NCBI GenBank assembly: GCA_900079765.1
Contig: LT599017.1
Location: forward strand, 3,176,996 to 3,240,995
Direction: 5' to 3'
Length of the DNA stretch: 64,000 nucleotides
From: an uncultured Eubacteriales bacterium
GTDB taxonomy: Bacteria > Bacillota > Clostridia > Oscillospirales > Oscillospiraceae
The notes below the pieces were generated by a model. That model saw only the letters and a program-made list of their open reading frames with translations. It was not told where the DNA came from and did no database searches. Positions 61,753 to 64,000 of the stretch are shown here, in pieces. The position numbers and the translations under genes are program-made. The stretch's first letter is position 1; every line of letters begins with the position of its first letter.

Positions 61753-62734
61753 CTCCCCCCACCTCCCCATCAAAATTCAGCCAGCACTGGACCAGATGGT
61801 CCTCCCCCACCCGCTTGACCGGCGGGACCTCCTGACGGCACCGCTCCGAACATTGCTCACAGCGGTCCGCGAAACGGCAGCCGGGGCTAAAATCATACAC
61901 GGTGGGCACCGAGCCTGGAATGGTGTGAAGGGGTTTCTTCTCGCTGCGCATCGTCGGGACTGAGGCCATCAGCCCCCTGGTATAAGGGTGAAGGGGGTGA
62001 TCGAAAATGGCCTTCAGCGTCCCCCGCTCAATGGCACGCCCAGCGTACATCACGGCCACTTCGTCACAGATCTCGGCCACCACGCCCAGGTTATGGGTAA
62101 TCACCATCAGGCTGCCGGAGGCACCTTTTAGTCTGCGCATGATGTCGAGAATCTGGGCCTGGATGGTCACGTCCAGGGCCGTGGTAGGTTCGTCCGCGAT
62201 GAGCAGCGTGGGGTGGTTGATGATCGCCATAGCAATCATCACGCGCTGACGCATGCCGCCGGAAAACTCATGGGGGTACTGCTCCATCCTGGTCTCCGGG
62301 GCGGCGATGCCCACATCGGTCAGCGCTTGAAGAACCCGTGCCCTGATTTCACCCGGTTTCAGTTCGGGGTGGTGCAGACGCAGGCTCTCGCCGATCTGCT
62401 GCCCTACGGTGAGCACCGGGTTGAGCGCGGTCATGGGCTCCTGAAAGATCATAGCAAGCTTATTACCCCGGACGTGTTCCATTTCGCTCTCGGACATATC
62501 CAGCAGGTTTTTCCCCTCGAGCAGGATTTCTCCGCCCTGGACGGTAGCGGCGTCGGGCAGAAGACGCATAAGGGACAGACTGGTCATGCTCTTTCCGCAG
62601 CCGGACTCCCCGACTACACCCAGGGCCCTGCCCTCCTCCACCCTGAGACACAACTGGTCCAAGAGGTTAAATACCTTGCCGTCGTCGTCCTTAAAGCCCA
62701 TGCTATAGTTTTTGAACTCAACGATCGCTGCCAT
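61745..62734 (-). CDS. Peptide ABC ATPase, OppD-like (second system)
   Basis: 329 residues. Walker A GESGCGKS, signature [15 protein letters not shown], Walker [13 protein letters not shown]-terminal Cys-rich segment ([18 protein letters not shown]). It is the first gene of the minus-strand peptide operon, whose order is two ATPases, two permeases, amidohydrolase, binding protein, two dipeptidases. The long upstream gap to a Crp-family gene probably holds the promoter. Confidence 0.93.
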   Translation of the reverse strand: MAAIVEFKNYSMGFKDDDGKVFNLLDQLCLRVEEGRALGVVGESGCGKSMTSLSLMRLLPDAATVQGGEILLEGKNLLDMSESEMEHVRGNKLAMIFQEPMTALNPVLTVGQQIGESLRLHHPELKPGEIRARVLQALTDVGIAAPETRMEQYPHEFSGGMRQRVMIAMAIINHPTLLIADEPTTALDVTIQAQILDIMRRLKGASGSLMVITHNLGVVAEICDEVAVMYAGRAIERGTLKAIFDHPLHPYTRGLMASVPTMRSEKKPLHTIPGSVPTVYDFSPGCRFADRCEQCSERCRQEVPPVKRVGEDHLVQCWLNFDGEVGGDD

Positions 62735-63148
62735 GCCTTCTCCACTCCCATCCGTTTCCTATCCCCAAGCTGCGCGCTCTATTTCTCATGTATCAATGCA
62801 AATCGCTAAAGTGGTACATTATGAAAAAAGCGCGATTCCGGAAGGGGAATACAGCGCCTTTGCCGTTCCGCCCGGTGTCTCCTACCGAGCCACCAACTGG
62901 TTTTCAAACTCCATTTTGTCTTTTAAAATATTATGGTATAGTATACAAATCTCTGAAAGCGATTGTAAATGACATAGGTCACATAGAATCGACAGTCTTT
63001 TATCTTTTCCGCGCGTTTGTTTTATTGAAATCCACTTTTCATGGCCTGTCCACCATTTTTCGAGGAAAAATTGATTTTACAAAGGGGTGGTATCCTGCTA
63101 TGATATGGGTAACATAATGCCACGCTAACGCAGCAGGAGGGATTTTTG
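62735..63148. other. Divergent intergenic region between the peptide operon and the Crp-family gene
   Basis: About 410 bases, AT-rich in the right half. No gene is supported. Visible elements are the short palindrome gtatagtatac (62936-62946) in a possible promoter, and a Crp/Fnr-half-site-like inverted repeat tgacataggtca (62970-62981). Both are weak candidates for control of the two divergent units. Confidence 0.45.
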
Positions 63149-63835
63149 ATGCGGCAGGTACATGACCCGGCTCTGCTCAGGAGCTACATTGATCGATACA
63201 ACCTGCAGGACCGGTTCTCTCTTGATCTGTCCAGTGCCGCCACCCTGTTCTGCTATGAGGAGGACGAGCTCATCAGCCAGATGGGGGATCAGTTTGACCA
63301 CATCCTCATCCTGGTGGAGGGGGAGTGCATGGCCTATGTGCTCACCGGGACCGACAAGATCCACTGCGAGTCTCACTACAGGGGTCTCAACATCATGGGT
63401 ATGACGTCTGTTTTATGGGAGGAACCCAATATCAACAGCCTCCGGACCATTACGCCGTGTACTTGTCTGGCTATTCCCGCCAGCCTTTACCGGGACGCAC
63501 TGCTCAACGATGTGCGTTTCCTCCGTGCCGCTGTGCGCTCTCTCGCGTCTCATGTGAGGAAGAGCGCGGCCCATTTCGAGCCGCTGGAGACCCGACTGGC
63601 AGCCTTCATTCTGGAGATGGAACAGGAGGGCCTGTTCCGCTATAACCTGACCCTGTGCGCCGACCTGCTGGAGACCAGCTACCGCCACCTGCTGCGCACC
63701 CTGCGCACTTTCTGTGATATGGGCTTATTGCAAAAGCGGGGGAAAGCCTGCTATGAAATCATAGACCGAACCCAGCTGGAGCTTTTGCAGACAGGGGACT
63801 CCATCAGCGGCGTACAGCCGCCAAGGCCGCTTTGA
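63149..63835 (+). CDS. Crp/Fnr-family transcriptional regulator
   Basis: 228 residues from the ATG at 63149 (MRQVHDPALLRSYIDRYNLQ) with GGAGG eight bases upstream. An N-terminal cyclic-nucleotide-binding-like beta barrel (about 25-125, LISQMGDQFDHILILVEGEC) leads through a long helix (about 130-155) to a C-terminal winged helix (NLTLCADLLETSYRHLLRTLRTFCDMGLL). It lacks the Arg and Glu residues that bind cAMP in Crp and has no Fnr-type cysteine cluster, so the effector is unknown. It is divergent from the second peptide operon and a plausible activator of it. Confidence 0.87.
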   Translation: MRQVHDPALLRSYIDRYNLQDRFSLDLSSAATLFCYEEDELISQMGDQFDHILILVEGECMAYVLTGTDKIHCESHYRGLNIMGMTSVLWEEPNINSLRTITPCTCLAIPASLYRDALLNDVRFLRAAVRSLASHVRKSAAHFEPLETRLAAFILEMEQEGLFRYNLTLCADLLETSYRHLLRTLRTFCDMGLLQKRGKACYEIIDRTQLELLQTGDSISGVQPPRPL

Positions 63836-63842
63836 CGAGGAA

Positions 63843-63880
63843 AGGGCGCACCGCAAATCTTTCGGTTTGCGGTGCGCCCT
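63843..63880. terminator. Terminator between the Crp-family gene and the pirin gene
   Basis: Perfect 15-base arms (agggcgcaccgcaaa / tttgcggtgcgccct) and an 8-base loop, between convergent genes. T-runs are weak, but position and strength fit a bidirectional terminator. Confidence 0.75.
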
Positions 63881-63902
63881 CAACATTACTTGCTCCCGGA
63901 GC

Positions 63903-64000
63903 TTAACCGTGCTTGATAAAAGTCCCTTGGCGCAGCTCTGAGAAGGCGGCGTTCAGCTCGGTCTCGGTGTTCATGACGATGGGGCCGCCCCAGGCGATGG
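63903..64000 (-). CDS. Pirin-family protein, C-terminal end (runs off the right edge)
   Basis: The last 32 residues read AWGGPIVMNTETELNAAFSE then LRQGTFIKHG, which matches the conserved pirin C-terminus (GPIVMNT...EL..AF.....GTF). Pirins are cupin-fold metal proteins; some have quercetinase activity. The rest of the gene is outside the window. Confidence 0.8.
   Translation of the reverse strand, partial: IAWGGPIVMNTETELNAAFSELRQGTFIKHG

Noticed and set aside
62712-63117. Two plus-strand frames in the gap before the Crp-family gene
   Set aside because: They have no SD, overlap the OppD-like start or AT-rich regulatory sequence, and the composition is not protein-like.
1-64000. CRISPR arrays, tRNA/rRNA genes, transposases, integrases, prophage genes
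   Set aside because: I looked for direct repeats with spacers, tRNA-like cloverleaves and typical proteins of these elements and saw none.

Overview
The window reads as a stretch of chromosome from a GC-rich Gram-positive anaerobe of the class Clostridia. Oscillospiraceae is the most likely family, but this is an inference. The support is: an S-layer-homology-anchored surface protein, lipobox-type substrate-binding proteins, strong GGAGG ribosome-binding sites, split transketolase, DUF3793 and TudS-like proteins, and a BglG/LicT-regulated PTS. No rRNA, tRNA, CRISPR array, transposase or phage gene was seen. Nearly every gene belongs to a catabolic cassette of importer, enzymes and its own regulator, so this looks like a nutrient-scavenging region.

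Layout. (1) 1-9.1 kb: a minus-strand operon with a BMP-type (nucleoside-class) ABC importer, a GH3 beta-glycosidase and the start of D-ribose pyranase (rbsD), divergent from a LacI-family regulator. Two near-identical palindromic operators lie in the divergent region. (2) 9.3-21.9 kb: a LacI-family regulator, a MalEFG-like sugar importer, a GH65 disaccharide phosphorylase, beta-phosphoglucomutase and a 1695-residue SLH surface protein with an apparent six-hairpin glycosidase-like core. (3) 22.1-24.1 kb: an MFS transporter and a TudS-related desulfidase-like protein. (4) 24.5-29.1 kb: an alpha-glucoside PTS operon (antiterminator, EIICB, GH4 6-phospho-alpha-glucosidase, a 60-residue membrane protein, EIIA) with a leader terminator and an overlapping candidate RAT. 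(5) 29.4-29.9 kb: a DUF3793 protein.

(6) 30.2-41.5 kb: a long minus-strand sugar-acid operon divergent from a GntR/FCD regulator. It holds a D-2-hydroxyacid dehydrogenase, a KduD-like SDR, an RbsABC-type importer, split transketolase, an RpiB/LacAB-family isomerase, KDG kinase, a KDPG aldolase fused to a VOC domain, and a separate VOC protein. The isomerase, SDR, kinase and aldolase together fit degradation of unsaturated uronate to pyruvate and glyceraldehyde 3-phosphate, which needs no sugar-acid dehydratase.

(7) 41.7-63.8 kb: two convergent peptide-import operons. The plus-strand one starts with a DauR/YheO-type regulator and an ornithine-cyclodeaminase-family enzyme, followed by a five-gene Dpp/Opp importer, a NIF3-like protein, an N-acyl-D-amino-acid-deacylase-like amidohydrolase and a PLP enzyme. 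The minus-strand one has a second Opp importer, a second such amidohydrolase and two tandem M19 dipeptidases, with a Crp-family regulator divergent from it. Together they look like a locus for taking up and dismantling D-amino-acid-containing dipeptides or N-acyl-D-amino acids; this is the most interesting inference in the window. (8) The right edge holds the C-terminus of a pirin-family protein.

A cross-cutting feature is that all five ABC substrate-binding-protein genes are followed at once by a strong stem-loop without a T-tract, which fits differential mRNA stability within each operon.
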